A stretch of 64,000 nucleotides of DNA from Prescottella sp. R16 (GCF_030656875.1 NZ_CP130943.1:1116001-1180000); one strand, 5' to 3'; shown: positions 35,467 to 44,948, numbered from the stretch's first letter. Numbers and translations: made by a program. Notes: generated by a model from the letters alone, not told the origin.

Positions 35467-36534
35467 TCAGCGGGCGGTCGCGAGCGCGGTCTGCGGGTCG
35501 ATCGACACGATCCGGGCCAGGGCGGCACCGGCGCCGATCATGCCCATCACGATCAGCGCGGCGTACGGCACGAACGTGCCCGACAGGGTCAGCGTGAACG
35601 GGACGACGGACGACGCGATCGCACCCAGCCCGACCGCGGCGAGGGTGCCGAGACCGGCGCCGACGGTCAGCACGATCAGCGACTGCCCGAGAGCGTCGCG
35701 CAGCAGGTAACGGGTGGACGCGCCGACGGCCTTGAGGACCGCGAGATCCTGGCCGCGCTGAATCGTCCAGACGGTGAAGAACGCGCCGACGACGAGCGCA
35801 CTGACCACCATCAACATCACCTGCATGAGCAGCAGCGATCCGCGTTCGGAGGTGTAGGAGCCGATCGCGTCGAGGGCACCCTGGACCGTGGTGATCTCGC
35901 TGCCGGTGGCGGCACCGGCGGTGGCGGCGTCGAAGTTTCCGGACGTGCGCAGCGCGATCACGGTGCCGTCGCTGCCGCCCGCGCTCGGCAGTTGCGTCCA
36001 GGCGCCGTGATCGATCCACACCACCGACTGGTGGCTGTAGAACGAGTCGTCGACGAGCGCGCCGATCGTGAAGGTCTGCTCGCCGATACCGATGCTGTCA
36101 CCGACCTCCCAGCCGTTCTCGGAGGCCAGGTCGCGGTCGACGGCGGCGTCCCCGGCCGCGAGCGGCACGGGCGCTGCGAACGACCGGCCGTCGACACCGA
36201 ACGCCGACGCCGCGACCTCGCGGCCGTCGGTGGTGATCCGTACCGGTGCGATACCGACGGTGACCGCGGCGTCGACGCCGGGGGCGGCCGCGAGCGTGGC
36301 CCGCTGCTGCTCCGTGACGGTGGACTCGCCGAAGGACAGCGACTGCCCCTCCGCCGGCGCGCCGAACGCGAAACGGTCGGCACCCATGTGCTGGACCGCC
36401 GCGATCGACTGGTTGCCCAGCCCGGTGGTCAGGCCCGACAGCATCACGACCATCAGGGAGATCAGGAACAGAGCCGAACTCATCAGCATGAATCGGCCCT
36501 TGGCGAAACGGAGATCTCGAAGGCTCAGGAACAT
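35467..36534 (-). CDS. FtsX-like ABC transporter permease
   Basis: The 355 residues from ATG 36534 contain one N-terminal membrane helix (MLMSSALFLISLMVVMLSGL), a periplasmic domain of about 200 residues, and three C-terminal helices (MLMVVSALVVGAFFTVWTI, LIVLTVGAGLGTLAAVGLGA and AALIVMGMIGAGAALARIV). This is the MacB/FtsX core. FTVWTIQRGQDLAVLKAVGAS is the coupling region. It is paired with the ATPase gene downstream. Confidence 0.9.
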   Translation of the reverse strand: MFLSLRDLRFAKGRFMLMSSALFLISLMVVMLSGLTTGLGNQSIAAVQHMGADRFAFGAPAEGQSLSFGESTVTEQQRATLAAAPGVDAAVTVGIAPVRITTDGREVAASAFGVDGRSFAAPVPLAAGDAAVDRDLASENGWEVGDSIGIGEQTFTIGALVDDSFYSHQSVVWIDHGAWTQLPSAGGSDGTVIALRTSGNFDAATAGAATGSEITTVQGALDAIGSYTSERGSLLLMQVMLMVVSALVVGAFFTVWTIQRGQDLAVLKAVGASTRYLLRDALGQSLIVLTVGAGLGTLAAVGLGAIASSVVPFTLTLSGTFVPYAALIVMGMIGAGAALARIVSIDPQTALATAR

Positions 36535-36662
36535 GACTCCAGCTTCCCGGGACCGAGCCGTCCGGGGCATCGCGCATCGGTTGGGTCCGCCGCTCCATCG
36601 AAAGTTCGAGAAAGAGCGAGACGCCTCCTCGCAGGGCGCTCACCGGTGGTTTCGGTGTTAGC

Positions 36663-37946
36663 GTGAGCGAAATGCAGAGCTACCGTGCCTCCGACGCGGC
36701 CCCATCCGGCGACGCGGCCCATCACGGCGCCTCCGACGCGGCCCACCACAATGACTCCGACGCGGCCCACCGCGGTGGCGTGGCCCCGATCCTGCGGGTG
36801 ATGCAGTTCGGTGCCCACGGTTTGTTCGCGGCCCTGCTGGCCGTCGGCGTCGGGCGGGTCCTCGCCGTGGACGGTGCGGACGGCTGGTGGATCGTGCTGC
36901 TGGCCGCGGTGGAACTCGCGTGGTATTTCGCGGGTGTGGCCGTGGCCCGCCGGCCGGGGGCGTTCGCGGGCAGCGCCGGACGATGGTGGCTGGCGGTGCT
37001 CGTGTTCGGCTGGCTGGTACTCGTGGTGTCCGATCCCAACTTCGTATGGGTCACATTCGCACTGTTCTTCCTCACGTTCCATCTGCTGTCGATTCCGCAG
37101 GCGCTCGCCGCGACCGTTGCGCTGACCGCGGTCGCGATCGGGGCGAGCCTGTGGCACGGTGACACCGACACGGTGCCGTCGATCCTCGGCCCGGTGATCG
37201 GGGCGACGGTCGCCGCCGGGATGGCGATGGTGTACCAGCAGTTGGCGCGGGAGGCCGAGCAACGCCAGTTGCTGGTCGACGAGCTCACCGAGGCGCACCG
37301 TGAACTCGTCGGCGCACAGGACGAACTCGCGTTGCTGCAACGCGAATCCGGGGTGCTCGCGGAACGTTCCCGGCTGGCCCGCGACATCCACGACACGCTC
37401 GCGCAGGGGTTCTCGTCGATCCTGCTGCTCGCGCGGGCCGGACAACGGGGAACCGAACCGACCGCGATCTTCACGCAGATCGCCGACACCGCGCAGGAGA
37501 ACCTGACCGAGGCGCGGCGGGTGGTGGCGGCCCTCGCCCCCGCGGATCTCGAATCGGCTCCGCTCGAGTCGGCGCTGCGCCGGGTGCTCGCGCAGCTGAC
37601 CGAACAGACCGGTATCGCCGGGGAACTGCGCACCGACGGTGACCCCGGTATCCCCTCGATGGAATGCGATGTCGCGTTGCTGCGGGTCGCGCAGAGTGCT
37701 CTCGCGAACGTGCGGCTGCATTCGCAGGCGCACCGGGTGCGGGTGACTCTCGGCTACGCTGCCGACGAGGTGCGGCTCGACGTCGTCGACGACGGGATCG
37801 GGTTCGATCAGCGCGAGGCCGGTGGTTTCGGTCTGCGGGCGATGCGGGATCGGCTCGCCGAGCTCGGGGGAACCCTCGTCGTCGAGTCCGCCCCCGGCGA
37901 CGGAACCGCCGTCGCCGCAACACTTCCGGTCGGGAGGACACTGTGA
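36663..37946 (+). CDS. Sensor histidine kinase, NarL/DesK type, with His-rich N terminus
   Basis: The 427 residues start at GTG 36663 (ATG 36672 possible; neither has a clear ribosome-binding site). The first 40 residues contain His-rich repeats (SDAAHH-type), then about five membrane helices, a coiled segment, and the HisKA_3 phosphoacceptor ERSRLARDIHDTLAQGF. The HATPase has VAQSALANVRLHSQAHRV and DDGIGFD. The response regulator gene overlaps by four bases. It is divergent from the ABC exporter genes, which it may control. Confidence 0.92.
   Translation: MSEMQSYRASDAAPSGDAAHHGASDAAHHNDSDAAHRGGVAPILRVMQFGAHGLFAALLAVGVGRVLAVDGADGWWIVLLAAVELAWYFAGVAVARRPGAFAGSAGRWWLAVLVFGWLVLVVSDPNFVWVTFALFFLTFHLLSIPQALAATVALTAVAIGASLWHGDTDTVPSILGPVIGATVAAGMAMVYQQLAREAEQRQLLVDELTEAHRELVGAQDELALLQRESGVLAERSRLARDIHDTLAQGFSSILLLARAGQRGTEPTAIFTQIADTAQENLTEARRVVAALAPADLESAPLESALRRVLAQLTEQTGIAGELRTDGDPGIPSMECDVALLRVAQSALANVRLHSQAHRVRVTLGYAADEVRLDVVDDGIGFDQREAGGFGLRAMRDRLAELGGTLVVESAPGDGTAVAATLPVGRTL
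36690..36771 (+). repeat. Imperfect tandem repeat encoding SDAAHH-like units
   Basis: The core TCCGACGCGGCCC is at 36690, 36732 and 36756, with a diverged copy (GCGACGCGGCCC) near 36709. It encodes alternating SDAA and HH/HR pairs at the cytoplasmic N terminus of the kinase. Confidence 0.8.
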
Positions 37947-38569
37947 GCACGGTCCGGGTTCTACTGGTCGACGACCATCCGGTGGTGCGGGCCGGCCTGC
38001 GGGCGCTGCTCGCGTCGCACGACGGTGTCGAGGTGGTCGCGGAGGCGTCGTCGGGGGAGGACGCGGTGGCCTTGGCGGCCACGTCGAAACCGGATGTGGT
38101 GCTGATGGATCTGCGGCTGGGAGCGGGAATGGACGGTGCGGGCGCGACCGCGCGCATCACCGCGGAACCGGAGCCGCCGCGAGTGGTCGTCCTCACCACG
38201 TACGACACGGACGCCGACATCCTGCGTGCGGTCGAGGCGGGGGCGTCGGGCTATCTGCTCAAGGACACCGCCCCGCAGGTGCTGATCGACTCGGTGTTCG
38301 CGGCGGCCCGCGGTGAGACGGTCCTGGACCCCGACGTGGCGCAGCGGCTGTACCGGCGCATGCAGCAGCCCCGCGCCGACCTGAGCGGACGGGAGATCGA
38401 GGTGCTGGGCCTGGTGGCGCAGGGACTGTCGAACCGGGCGATCGCGAAGCAGCTGTTCGTCAGCGAGGCCACCGTCAAATCGCATCTGGTGCATGCGTTC
38501 ACCAAGCTCGAGGTCGACAGCCGCACCGCTGCGGTGGCCGTCGCGAGGGAGCGTGGCCTGTTGGCCTGA
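37943..38569 (+). CDS. LuxR/NarL-family response regulator
   Basis: The 208 residues start at GTG 37943 with GGGAGGA upstream, overlapping the kinase stop. The receiver domain has VRVLLVDDHPVVRAGL, phospho-acceptor Asp in VVLMDLRL, VVLTTYD and GYLLKDTA. The LuxR helix-turn-helix is LSGREIEVLGLVAQGLSNRA and VSEATVKSHL. It is the partner of the preceding kinase. Confidence 0.95.
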   Translation: MSTVRVLLVDDHPVVRAGLRALLASHDGVEVVAEASSGEDAVALAATSKPDVVLMDLRLGAGMDGAGATARITAEPEPPRVVVLTTYDTDADILRAVEAGASGYLLKDTAPQVLIDSVFAAARGETVLDPDVAQRLYRRMQQPRADLSGREIEVLGLVAQGLSNRAIAKQLFVSEATVKSHLVHAFTKLEVDSRTAAVAVARERGLLA

Positions 38570-38579
38570 CCGGGCCGGG

Positions 38580-38585
38580 TACCGT
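38580..38585 (+). promoter_or_regulatory. Leaderless -10 box for the DUF2505 gene
   Basis: TACCGT ends seven bases before ATG 38593. The same hexamer stands before arcA at almost the same spacing. Confidence 0.4.
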
Positions 38586-38592
38586 GTGGCGC

Positions 38593-39102
38593 ATGTCGAA
38601 ACAGTTCGAATTCTCGGCCGAGTTCGGCCACACCGTCGAGCAGGTCCATGCTCTCGTCACCGACCCCGGGTACTGGGGTTCGCGCTGGGAGGGCAACGAC
38701 GACTCGTCCGTGACGGTCACCGACGGCCGGGACGCCGACGGAGCCCCGGTCACGACCGTCGCGATGTCCGGTCTGATCGACACCAGTGGCTTCCCGGCCC
38801 TGGTGCGCAAGGTGATTCGTGGGGAGGTCCGGCTCGAGCGTGTCGACACGTGGCGGCCGCTCGAGGGGGATCGGGCGTCCGGTCGTGTCGAGGGCAACGC
38901 CACGGGCGTGCCGGTCGAGATCGTCGGCGAGTACGACCTGCGCCCGTCGGGTGCGGGTTCGGTCCTCGACGTGCGCGGCACCGTCACCGTCAAGGTGCCG
39001 GTCGTCGGCGGGCAGATCGAGAAGATGGTCGAGCAGATGGTCGAGCAGATGATCACCCAGGATCGGGACGACATCGTCGCCCGCCTCGGTGCGGCGAACT
39101 GA
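38593..39102 (+). CDS. DUF2505 family protein
   Basis: This 169-residue protein begins MSKQFEFSAEFGHTVEQVHA, the opening of DUF2505, a SRPBCC-like lipid or ligand-binding fold common in actinobacteria. The C terminus has the helix QIEKMVEQMVEQMITQ characteristic of the family. The ligand and role are unknown. Confidence 0.88.
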   Translation: MSKQFEFSAEFGHTVEQVHALVTDPGYWGSRWEGNDDSSVTVTDGRDADGAPVTTVAMSGLIDTSGFPALVRKVIRGEVRLERVDTWRPLEGDRASGRVEGNATGVPVEIVGEYDLRPSGAGSVLDVRGTVTVKVPVVGGQIEKMVEQMVEQMITQDRDDIVARLGAAN

Positions 39103-39137
39103 CCTGTATCTCCACCACGAGAATCCCTGACGGACGA

Positions 39138-39165
39138 TCCCGGGTGCCGACGACGGCGCCCGGGA
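39138..39165 (+). terminator. Hairpin terminator after the DUF2505 gene
   Basis: TCCCGGG and CCCGGGA enclose a G-T pair and a further GCCG/CGGC stem with loop ACGA (12 bp in all). There is no T tract. It separates the DUF2505 gene from arcA. Confidence 0.55.
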
Positions 39166-39166
39166 C

Positions 39167-39172
39167 TACCGT
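39167..39172 (+). promoter_or_regulatory. Leaderless -10 box for arcA
   Basis: TACCGT ends six bases before ATG 39179, directly after the terminator hairpin. Confidence 0.4.
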
Positions 39173-39178
39173 TCAACC

Positions 39179-40420
39179 ATGAACGTGGACGATGTCGCGG
39201 CCGAGCTGGGCGTCGACTCCGAGGTGGGCCGGTTGCGGACGGTGCTGCTGCACCGTCCCGGTGACGAACTCCGGCGCCTCACCCCGCGCAACAACGACCA
39301 GCTCCTGTTCGACGGCCTGCCGTGGGTCGATCGGGCCCAGGACGAGCACGACGAGTTCGCCGCGGTGCTGTGCGGCCGCGGTGTCGAGGTGCTGTTGCTC
39401 GCGGAGCTGCTCACCGAGACCCTCACCGTCAGCGGTGCCGCCCGCATGCAGGGGATCGCCGCGGCCGTCGACCCGCGCCGGCTCGGTCACGCACTGGCCC
39501 AGGATCTGGCCGCCCACCTGCGCGGTGTGCCCGCCGCCGAACTGTCGTCGATCCTCACCGCAGGGATGACGTTCGACGAACTCCCGATCGGCACCGGCGC
39601 GGCGACACCGTCACTGGTCCGGCTGATGCACCACGGCGCCGACTTCGTCGTCGACCCGCTCCCTAATCTGCTGTTCACCCGGGACTCGTCGTTCTGGATC
39701 GGCCGCCGGGTGGCGATCACGTCGCTGGCCCTGCCGGCCCGGGCCCGCGAAACCTCGCTGACCGATCTGATCTACGCGCACCACCCCCGGTTCCGGGGTG
39801 TGCGCCGCGCCTACGAATCGCACACCGCCCCCGTCGAGGGCGGGGACGTGCTGCTGCTCGCCCCCGGTGTGGTCGCCGTCGGAGTGGGGGAGCGGACCAC
39901 CCCGGCCGGTGCGGAAGCATTGGCGCGCAGCGTCTTCGAGGACGGTCTCGCGCACACGGTGCTGGCCGTGCCGATCGAGCAGCGGCGGGCGTCGATGCAC
40001 CTGGACACGGTGCTGACGATGGTCGACGCCGACGCCGTCGTCATGTATCCCGCGGTCCGGGACACCCTGTCCGCGTACACGATTCGCCGGGTCGGCGGAT
40101 CGGCCGTCATCGCCGGACCGGAACCGTTCCTCGAGGCGGCCGCCGCAGCCATGGGGATCGGGAAGCTGCGGGTCATCGACACCGGGCTCGACCACGTCGT
40201 CGCCGAACGTGAACAGTGGGACGACGGCAACAACACGCTCGCCCTCGCCCCCGGCGTGGTGGTCGCCTACGAACGCAACGTCGAGACCAACGCCCGGATG
40301 GAGGCATCGGGCATCGAGGTGCTGCGCATCGCCGGCTCCGAACTGGGCTCCGGGCGGGGCGGACCGCGGTGCATGTCGTGCCCGCTGGCCCGCGATCCGC
40401 TGCTCGGCCCGGGACACTAG
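39179..40420 (+). CDS. arcA: Arginine deiminase
   Basis: This enzyme hydrolyses arginine to citrulline and ammonia. It has 413 residues. The N-terminal [32 protein letters not shown], catalytic His in [11 protein letters not shown] and the nucleophile Cys398 in [13 protein letters not shown] match characterised deiminases; Cys398 has the same number as in the Mycoplasma enzyme. No arcB or arcC lies alongside, so it may serve acid or nitrogen stress rather than a full ADI pathway. It matches Rv1001. Confidence 0.96.
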   Translation: MNVDDVAAELGVDSEVGRLRTVLLHRPGDELRRLTPRNNDQLLFDGLPWVDRAQDEHDEFAAVLCGRGVEVLLLAELLTETLTVSGAARMQGIAAAVDPRRLGHALAQDLAAHLRGVPAAELSSILTAGMTFDELPIGTGAATPSLVRLMHHGADFVVDPLPNLLFTRDSSFWIGRRVAITSLALPARARETSLTDLIYAHHPRFRGVRRAYESHTAPVEGGDVLLLAPGVVAVGVGERTTPAGAEALARSVFEDGLAHTVLAVPIEQRRASMHLDTVLTMVDADAVVMYPAVRDTLSAYTIRRVGGSAVIAGPEPFLEAAAAAMGIGKLRVIDTGLDHVVAEREQWDDGNNTLALAPGVVVAYERNVETNARMEASGIEVLRIAGSELGSGRGGPRCMSCPLARDPLLGPGH

Positions 40421-40782
40421 AGGATCTCGCGCACCTTCTCGAACGGCCGCGCCAGCACGGTGCCACGGTCGGTCACCACGATGGGCCGCTCGATGAGGAT
40501 CGGGTTCGCGACCATCGCGTCGAGCAGGTCGTCCTCCGACGCCGACGCGAGCCCGAGTTCCTTGTAGACCGCCTCCTTCTTCCGGATCGCCTCGCTCGGG
40601 CGCAGACCGGCGTCGTCCAGGAGTTTGCGCAGGCCGTCCCGCGTCGGCGGCGTCTCCAGGTAGGCGACGATCGTCGGCTCGATGCCGGCGTCCTCGATGA
40701 GCTTCAGGGTGTTCCGGGACGTGCTGCACCGCGAATTGTGGTAGATCGTCGCGATGGTCGCCTTGTCGTGGGTGCCTGTCAT
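40417..40782 (-). CDS. arsC: Arsenate reductase (glutaredoxin-type ArsC family)
   Basis: The 121 residues include the redox Cys19 in [18 protein letters not shown] and the oxyanion-binding arginine in [17 protein letters not shown]; the middle Arg is also present ([10 protein letters not shown]). This is the ArsC/Spx-like thioredoxin fold. No arsR or arsenite exporter is adjacent, so arsenate may not be the only substrate. The stop codon overlaps the arcA stop by three bases on the opposite strand. Confidence 0.93.
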   Translation of the reverse strand: MTGTHDKATIATIYHNSRCSTSRNTLKLIEDAGIEPTIVAYLETPPTRDGLRKLLDDAGLRPSEAIRKKEAVYKELGLASASEDDLLDAMVANPILIERPIVVTDRGTVLARPFEKVREIL

Positions 40783-40850
40783 GCACGCCATTGTGCACGG
40801 GGCGATGCTGGAAGCGGAATGTCGTGTCGGATCCGAAGCGAGGAGACATC

Positions 40851-41519
40851 ATGACCGAACGACGCATCGTCGTCGCCGGCGGCCACGGCAAGATCGCCCG
40901 GCACCTGATCAAGAACCTGACGGCTTCGGGGGACCTTGCCGTCGCCCTGATCCGCAACCCCGACCACGAGGATCCGCTGCGTGCCCTCGGCGCCTACCCG
41001 CGGCTCGTCGATCTCGAGCACGCCGGCGTCGACGAGGTCGCGGACACGATGCACGGTGCCGACGCCGTCGTGTTCGCCGCGGGCGCCGGCCCCGGCAGCG
41101 GCGCCGCCCGCAAGGACACCGTCGATCGCGGTGCAGCGGCCCTGACCGCGTCGGCGGCCGAACGGGCCGGGGTGCGCCGGTACGTCCAGATCAGTTCGTT
41201 CGGGGCGGGCGAACCGATTCCCGAGGACACCGACGAGGTGTTCGCGGTCTATCTGGCCGCGAAGACCGCGGCCGAGGAGGATCTGCGCCGCCGCGATCTG
41301 GACTGGACGATCCTGCGGCCGGGCGGTCTCACCGACGACGAACCGACCGGTGAGGTGACGTTGACCGAGCCGCCGCTCGAGCGGGGCACGGTGCCGCGCG
41401 CCGACGTCGCCGCGGTGCTCGCGGCCCTGGTCGAGCCGGGGGCGCCGGCGGTGCGGCGCACGCTGATGCTGACGTCGGGCTCGATGCCGGTACGGGAGGC
41501 GGTCGCCGCGCTACGGTGA
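40851..41519 (+). CDS. NAD(P)-binding atypical SDR (YwnB/NmrA-like)
   Basis: The 222 residues start at ATG 40851 with AGGAGA upstream. The nucleotide loop is VVAGGHGKIARHLI, followed by VVFAAGAG, YVQISSFGA and a catalytic-type YLAAKTAAEEDL; WTILRPGGLTDDEPTG is typical of SDR_a5 proteins. These are often NAD(P)H-binding reductases or redox sensors. Divergent from arsC. Confidence 0.9.
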   Translation: MTERRIVVAGGHGKIARHLIKNLTASGDLAVALIRNPDHEDPLRALGAYPRLVDLEHAGVDEVADTMHGADAVVFAAGAGPGSGAARKDTVDRGAAALTASAAERAGVRRYVQISSFGAGEPIPEDTDEVFAVYLAAKTAAEEDLRRRDLDWTILRPGGLTDDEPTGEVTLTEPPLERGTVPRADVAAVLAALVEPGAPAVRRTLMLTSGSMPVREAVAALR

Positions 41520-41564
41520 AGCGGACCGCCGCGCGGCCGGCATCGGGCGAGGGAAGGGGCGTTC

Positions 41565-41924
41565 GTGGACATCGACATCGACCACGGTTCGGGGGTGCCG
41601 CCGTTCGAGCAGTTGCGGTTGCGGATCCTCGAGCTGGTGCGGCGGGAGGACCTGGTCGCGGGCACGAAGCTGCCGACGGTGCGCAAGCTCGCGGCCGATC
41701 TGGGGGTGGCGCCCAACACGGTGGCCCGGACGTATCGCGAGCTCGAGCAGCTCGGGGTGATCGAGACGCGTGGGCGGCTCGGATCGTTCGTGGCGGCGTC
41801 CGGTGATCCGACGCGGGCGCGGGCGCAGCGGGCGGCCAACGAGTACGTCGCGGAGCTGCGGCGGATGGGGATCTCGGATGCGGACGCGGCGGTGTTCGTG
41901 GCGACCGCGTTGCGTGGGGCGTGA
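41565..41924 (+). CDS. GntR-family regulator (YtrA subfamily)
   Basis: The 119 residues from GTG 41565 begin with the YtrA-type PPFEQLRLRILELVRRE. The winged helix has GTKLPTVRKLAADLGVAPNT and VARTYRELEQLGVIETRGR. The C-terminal arm is short, as in YtrA, which usually represses nearby ABC or membrane genes. The DoxX gene starts 67 bases downstream. Confidence 0.92.
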   Translation: MDIDIDHGSGVPPFEQLRLRILELVRREDLVAGTKLPTVRKLAADLGVAPNTVARTYRELEQLGVIETRGRLGSFVAASGDPTRARAQRAANEYVAELRRMGISDADAAVFVATALRGA

Positions 41925-41950
41925 CGTCGGCGGGTGAGATCCACATCATG

Positions 41951-41969
41951 AAGGTTGACGCTTCAACTT
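41951..41969. promoter_or_regulatory. Imperfect palindrome upstream of the DoxX gene
   Basis: AAGGTTGACGCTTCAACTT has arms AAGGTTGA/TCAACTT around CGCT. It lies 22 bases before ATG 41992 and could be an operator for the adjacent GntR protein or for a MarR/HxlR-type repressor of DoxX. Confidence 0.35.
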
Positions 41970-41991
41970 AATTCGTGTCATCGTTCACGTC

Positions 41992-42423
41992 ATGACATTT
42001 TCGCCCGTCGCCCGTGACCTCAGCCTGCTCATCGCCCGCATCGGGCTCGGTGTCGTCTTCATCGCCCACGGCTGGCAGAAGTTCTCGACATGGGGCATCG
42101 ACGGCACCCAGGCCGCATTCGCCGGTATGGACATCCCCCTCGCCGACGTCTCCGCGATCGTCGCCGCCACGATCGAACTCGTCGGCGGCATCCTGCTGCT
42201 CGTCGGCTTCGCCACCCGCATCGCCGGAGCACTGCTGTTCCTGAACATGGCGGGTGCGTTCGTCTTCGTCCACGTCGGCAACGGCCTGTTCGTCGGTGAC
42301 GGCGGCTACGAACTCGTCCTCACGCTCGGGGTCGCCGCGCTGCTCGTCGCCGGCGTCGGTGCGGGCCGCTTCAGCGTCGACGCCGTCGTCGGGAAGAACT
42401 CCCGGATCCTGTCCGCCTCCTGA
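41992..42423 (+). CDS. DoxX family membrane protein
   Basis: The 143 residues form four membrane helices: LSLLIARIGLGVVFIAHGWQ, SAIVAATIELVGGILLLVGF, IAGALLFLNMAGAFVFVHVG and VLTLGVAALLVAGVGAG. IGLGVVFIAHGWQKF is the DoxX signature. In mycobacteria a DoxX protein works with SodA and SseA against oxidative stress; that partnership is not visible here. Confidence 0.92.
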   Translation: MTFSPVARDLSLLIARIGLGVVFIAHGWQKFSTWGIDGTQAAFAGMDIPLADVSAIVAATIELVGGILLLVGFATRIAGALLFLNMAGAFVFVHVGNGLFVGDGGYELVLTLGVAALLVAGVGAGRFSVDAVVGKNSRILSAS

Positions 42424-42444
42424 CCGGTGACCCGACCACGGACG

Positions 42445-44019
42445 TCACCGCCAGCTCGGTAGCCACAACTCCCGCTGCCACGTCTCCGGCGTGATCGGAA
42501 CGGCGGTGAGGATCGGCCACAACCACACGAAGTTCGCGACCACCAGCCCCACATAGAGGCACACCGCGAGCAGGCCGGTCCCACGCCGTTCCGCCGAATC
42601 CGATGCCCGCCCCAGGATGTCGCCCAGCACCAGCGCCGTCGCCATCACGAAGAACGGCGCCAACGCGACCGCATAGAAGTAGTACATCTGCCGGTCCAGC
42701 GTCACGAACCACGGCAGGAACGCCGCCGCATACCCCGTCAGGACCGTCGCGTACCGCCAGTCCCGGCCGACGAAGGTACGCCACAACGCCCATCCGAGAA
42801 CCGGTAGCGCCAGCCACCACAGGGCGGGCGTGCCGATCAGCATGACAGCCTTGACGCAGCTCGACGCGCCGCACCCGGACACGTGCTCGCCCTCGGCGAA
42901 GTAGTACAGCATCGGACGCAACCCCATCGGCCACGTCCACGGCTTCGACTCCCACGGATGATGGTTGCCGGCCGAATTGGTCAGCCCCGAATGGAACTCG
43001 AGTACCTTCGCGCTGTAGTACCACAGCGACCGCAGCGCGTCCGGCACGAACGCGAACGGCCCGCCCGTCCCGATCCGGTTGCCGACCGCGTGCCGGTCCA
43101 CCCCGGTCTCGCTCGCGAACCACGCCGCATACGTGCCCAGGTACACCACGATCGGCACCACCACGAGCGCGTACAGCGACGGGCCGATGTCCCGCAGCGC
43201 CGTCCCCACCCACGGCCGGTGCACCCCGTACCCGCGCCGCGCCGCGACGTCGAACCCGACACACAACAGACCGAAGAGCGCGATGAAGTACAGCCCGGAC
43301 CATTTGGTGCCGCACGCCAGGCCCAGCATCACGCCCGCCCCGAACCGCCACCACCGCACCCCGAGCCGGGGACCGAAGTCGGAGACCGCGATCCGGCCCT
43401 CCGACCGCACCCGCGCCATCCGGGCCCGTACCTGATCCCGGTCGACGACGAGACAGCCGAGTGCCGCGACCGTGAACAGGGCCAGGAAGATGTCGAGCAT
43501 CCCGAGCCGCGACGACACGAACGTGACACCGTCCACGATCAGCAGGATCCCGGCGATCGCCCCGACCAGCGTCGACCTGCTCATCCGTCGCACGATCCGC
43601 ACCACGAGCAGCACCAGGATCGTTCCGGCGGCCGCCGACGCGAACCGCCATCCCCACGCGTTGTAGCCGAACAGTGCCTCACCGGCCGCGATCAACTGCT
43701 TGCCGACCGGCGGATGCACCACCAGCCCGTAACCGGGATTGTCCTCGACACCGCCGCCGGTGAGCACCTGCCAGCCCTGCGGCGCATAGTGCTTCTCGTC
43801 GAAGACCGGGGTCCCGGCGTCGGTCGGATAGTTCAACATCGTGAACCGGGTGATCGCGGCGAGCGCGGTGATCACCAACGTCACGATCCAGCCGCGCCGA
43901 CGATCGGTCGGCCCGACATCGTTCACGGGTGCGAGTGGGGCCGGACTCACCGTCGCACGGGAACCGTCGGACGAGTCCGGACCCGGAGACACCGGGCGCT
44001 CGTCCGTCAGTGGGGTCAC
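42445..44019 (-). CDS. pmt: Protein O-mannosyltransferase (GT39, Pmt)
   Basis: This enzyme transfers mannose from polyprenyl-phosphate-mannose to Ser/Thr of secreted proteins. It has 524 residues from GTG 44019. About eleven membrane helices are present, with the catalytic acidic pair in PVFDEKHYAPQGWQVL in the first extracytoplasmic loop, and VHPPVGKQLIAAGEALFG and FHSGLTNSAGNHHPWESK further on. It matches Rv1002c. It is divergent from rsmI with 23 bases between starts. Confidence 0.94.
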   Translation of the reverse strand: MTPLTDERPVSPGPDSSDGSRATVSPAPLAPVNDVGPTDRRRGWIVTLVITALAAITRFTMLNYPTDAGTPVFDEKHYAPQGWQVLTGGGVEDNPGYGLVVHPPVGKQLIAAGEALFGYNAWGWRFASAAAGTILVLLVVRIVRRMSRSTLVGAIAGILLIVDGVTFVSSRLGMLDIFLALFTVAALGCLVVDRDQVRARMARVRSEGRIAVSDFGPRLGVRWWRFGAGVMLGLACGTKWSGLYFIALFGLLCVGFDVAARRGYGVHRPWVGTALRDIGPSLYALVVVPIVVYLGTYAAWFASETGVDRHAVGNRIGTGGPFAFVPDALRSLWYYSAKVLEFHSGLTNSAGNHHPWESKPWTWPMGLRPMLYYFAEGEHVSGCGASSCVKAVMLIGTPALWWLALPVLGWALWRTFVGRDWRYATVLTGYAAAFLPWFVTLDRQMYYFYAVALAPFFVMATALVLGDILGRASDSAERRGTGLLAVCLYVGLVVANFVWLWPILTAVPITPETWQRELWLPSWR

Positions 44020-44029
44020 GCGTCGATCG

Positions 44030-44035
44030 TAGGCT
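44030..44035 (+). promoter_or_regulatory. Leaderless -10 box for rsmI
   Basis: TAGGCT ends seven bases before ATG 44043 in the 23-base gap between the divergent pmt and rsmI genes, leaving no room for a leader. Confidence 0.45.
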
Positions 44036-44042
44036 GTCACCC

Positions 44043-44882
44043 ATGACTGGTCGTCTCGTCCTCGCCGCAACTCCGATGGGTGACATCGGTGACGCCTCCG
44101 ATCGCCTCCGCACCGCACTGGGATCGGCCGACGTCGTGGCCGCCGAGGACACCCGCCGCACCAAGGCGCTCGCCACCGCCCTCGAGGTGACGATCACCGG
44201 GCGGATCGTCAGCTTCTACGACCAGGTGGAGGTGACCCGGTTGCCGGCCCTCGTCGCGGACGTCGAGGCCGGCCACACCGTCCTGCTCGTCACCGATGCC
44301 GGTATGCCGTCGGTGAGCGACCCCGGCTACCGACTCGTCGCGGCATGCGTCGAGAAGGATCTTCCGGTCACGTGCCTGCCCGGACCGTCCGCGGTGACGA
44401 CCGCGCTGGCCCTGTCGGGGCTGCCGGTCGAACGGTTCTGTTTCGACGGGTTCCCGCCGCGCAAGTCGGGACAGCGACGGACCTGGTTCGAGACGCTGCG
44501 CACCGAACAACGGGCATGCGTGTTCTTCGAGGCTCCGCACCGGCTGGCGGCGTGCCTGGCGGACGCGGTCGAGGTCCTCGGCGGGGAGCGGCGCGCCGCG
44601 GTGTGCCGGGAGCTGACGAAGACCTACGAGGAGGTGCGCCGCGGCACCCTCGCCGAGCTGGCCGCGTGGGCCGTCGACGGGGCCCGCGGTGAGATCACCG
44701 TCGTCCTCGAGGGGGCGCGGCCGGTGGCCGCCGACCCGGAGGATCTGGTGGGGGAAGTGGAGCGGCTCGTCGCCGACGGTGTCCGACTCAAGGACGCCTG
44801 CGCCCAGGTGGCTGCGGAGCAGTCTGCGGGTGTCTCGAAGCGGGAACTGTACGAGACCGTCCTGGCCGCCCGCCGCGACTGA
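44043..44882 (+). CDS. rsmI: 16S rRNA (cytidine-1402-2'-O)-methyltransferase
   Basis: RsmI methylates the ribosomal P site. The 279 residues begin MTGRLVLAATPMGDIGDAS. TP-MG-D at the N terminus, VAAEDTRRTKALAT, LVTDAGMPSVSDPGYRLV and CLPGPSAVTTALALSGL are the tetrapyrrole-methylase-like signatures, and FFEAPHRLAACL, VCRELTKTYEEVRRG completes the set. It matches Rv1003. Confidence 0.97.
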   Translation: MTGRLVLAATPMGDIGDASDRLRTALGSADVVAAEDTRRTKALATALEVTITGRIVSFYDQVEVTRLPALVADVEAGHTVLLVTDAGMPSVSDPGYRLVAACVEKDLPVTCLPGPSAVTTALALSGLPVERFCFDGFPPRKSGQRRTWFETLRTEQRACVFFEAPHRLAACLADAVEVLGGERRAAVCRELTKTYEEVRRGTLAELAAWAVDGARGEITVVLEGARPVAADPEDLVGEVERLVADGVRLKDACAQVAAEQSAGVSKRELYETVLAARRD

Positions 44883-44948
44883 CGGCCGGGCCGGGGCCGC
44901 GACCGGATCGGGTGCGCAGCCCCCCGCCGACTCGTTCGGATCGAGACG

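Noticed and set aside
42425..42450. Small inverted repeat CGGTGAC/GTCACCG between DoxX and pmt
   Set aside because: Only 7 bp, overlaps the pmt stop, no T tract; too weak to call a terminator.
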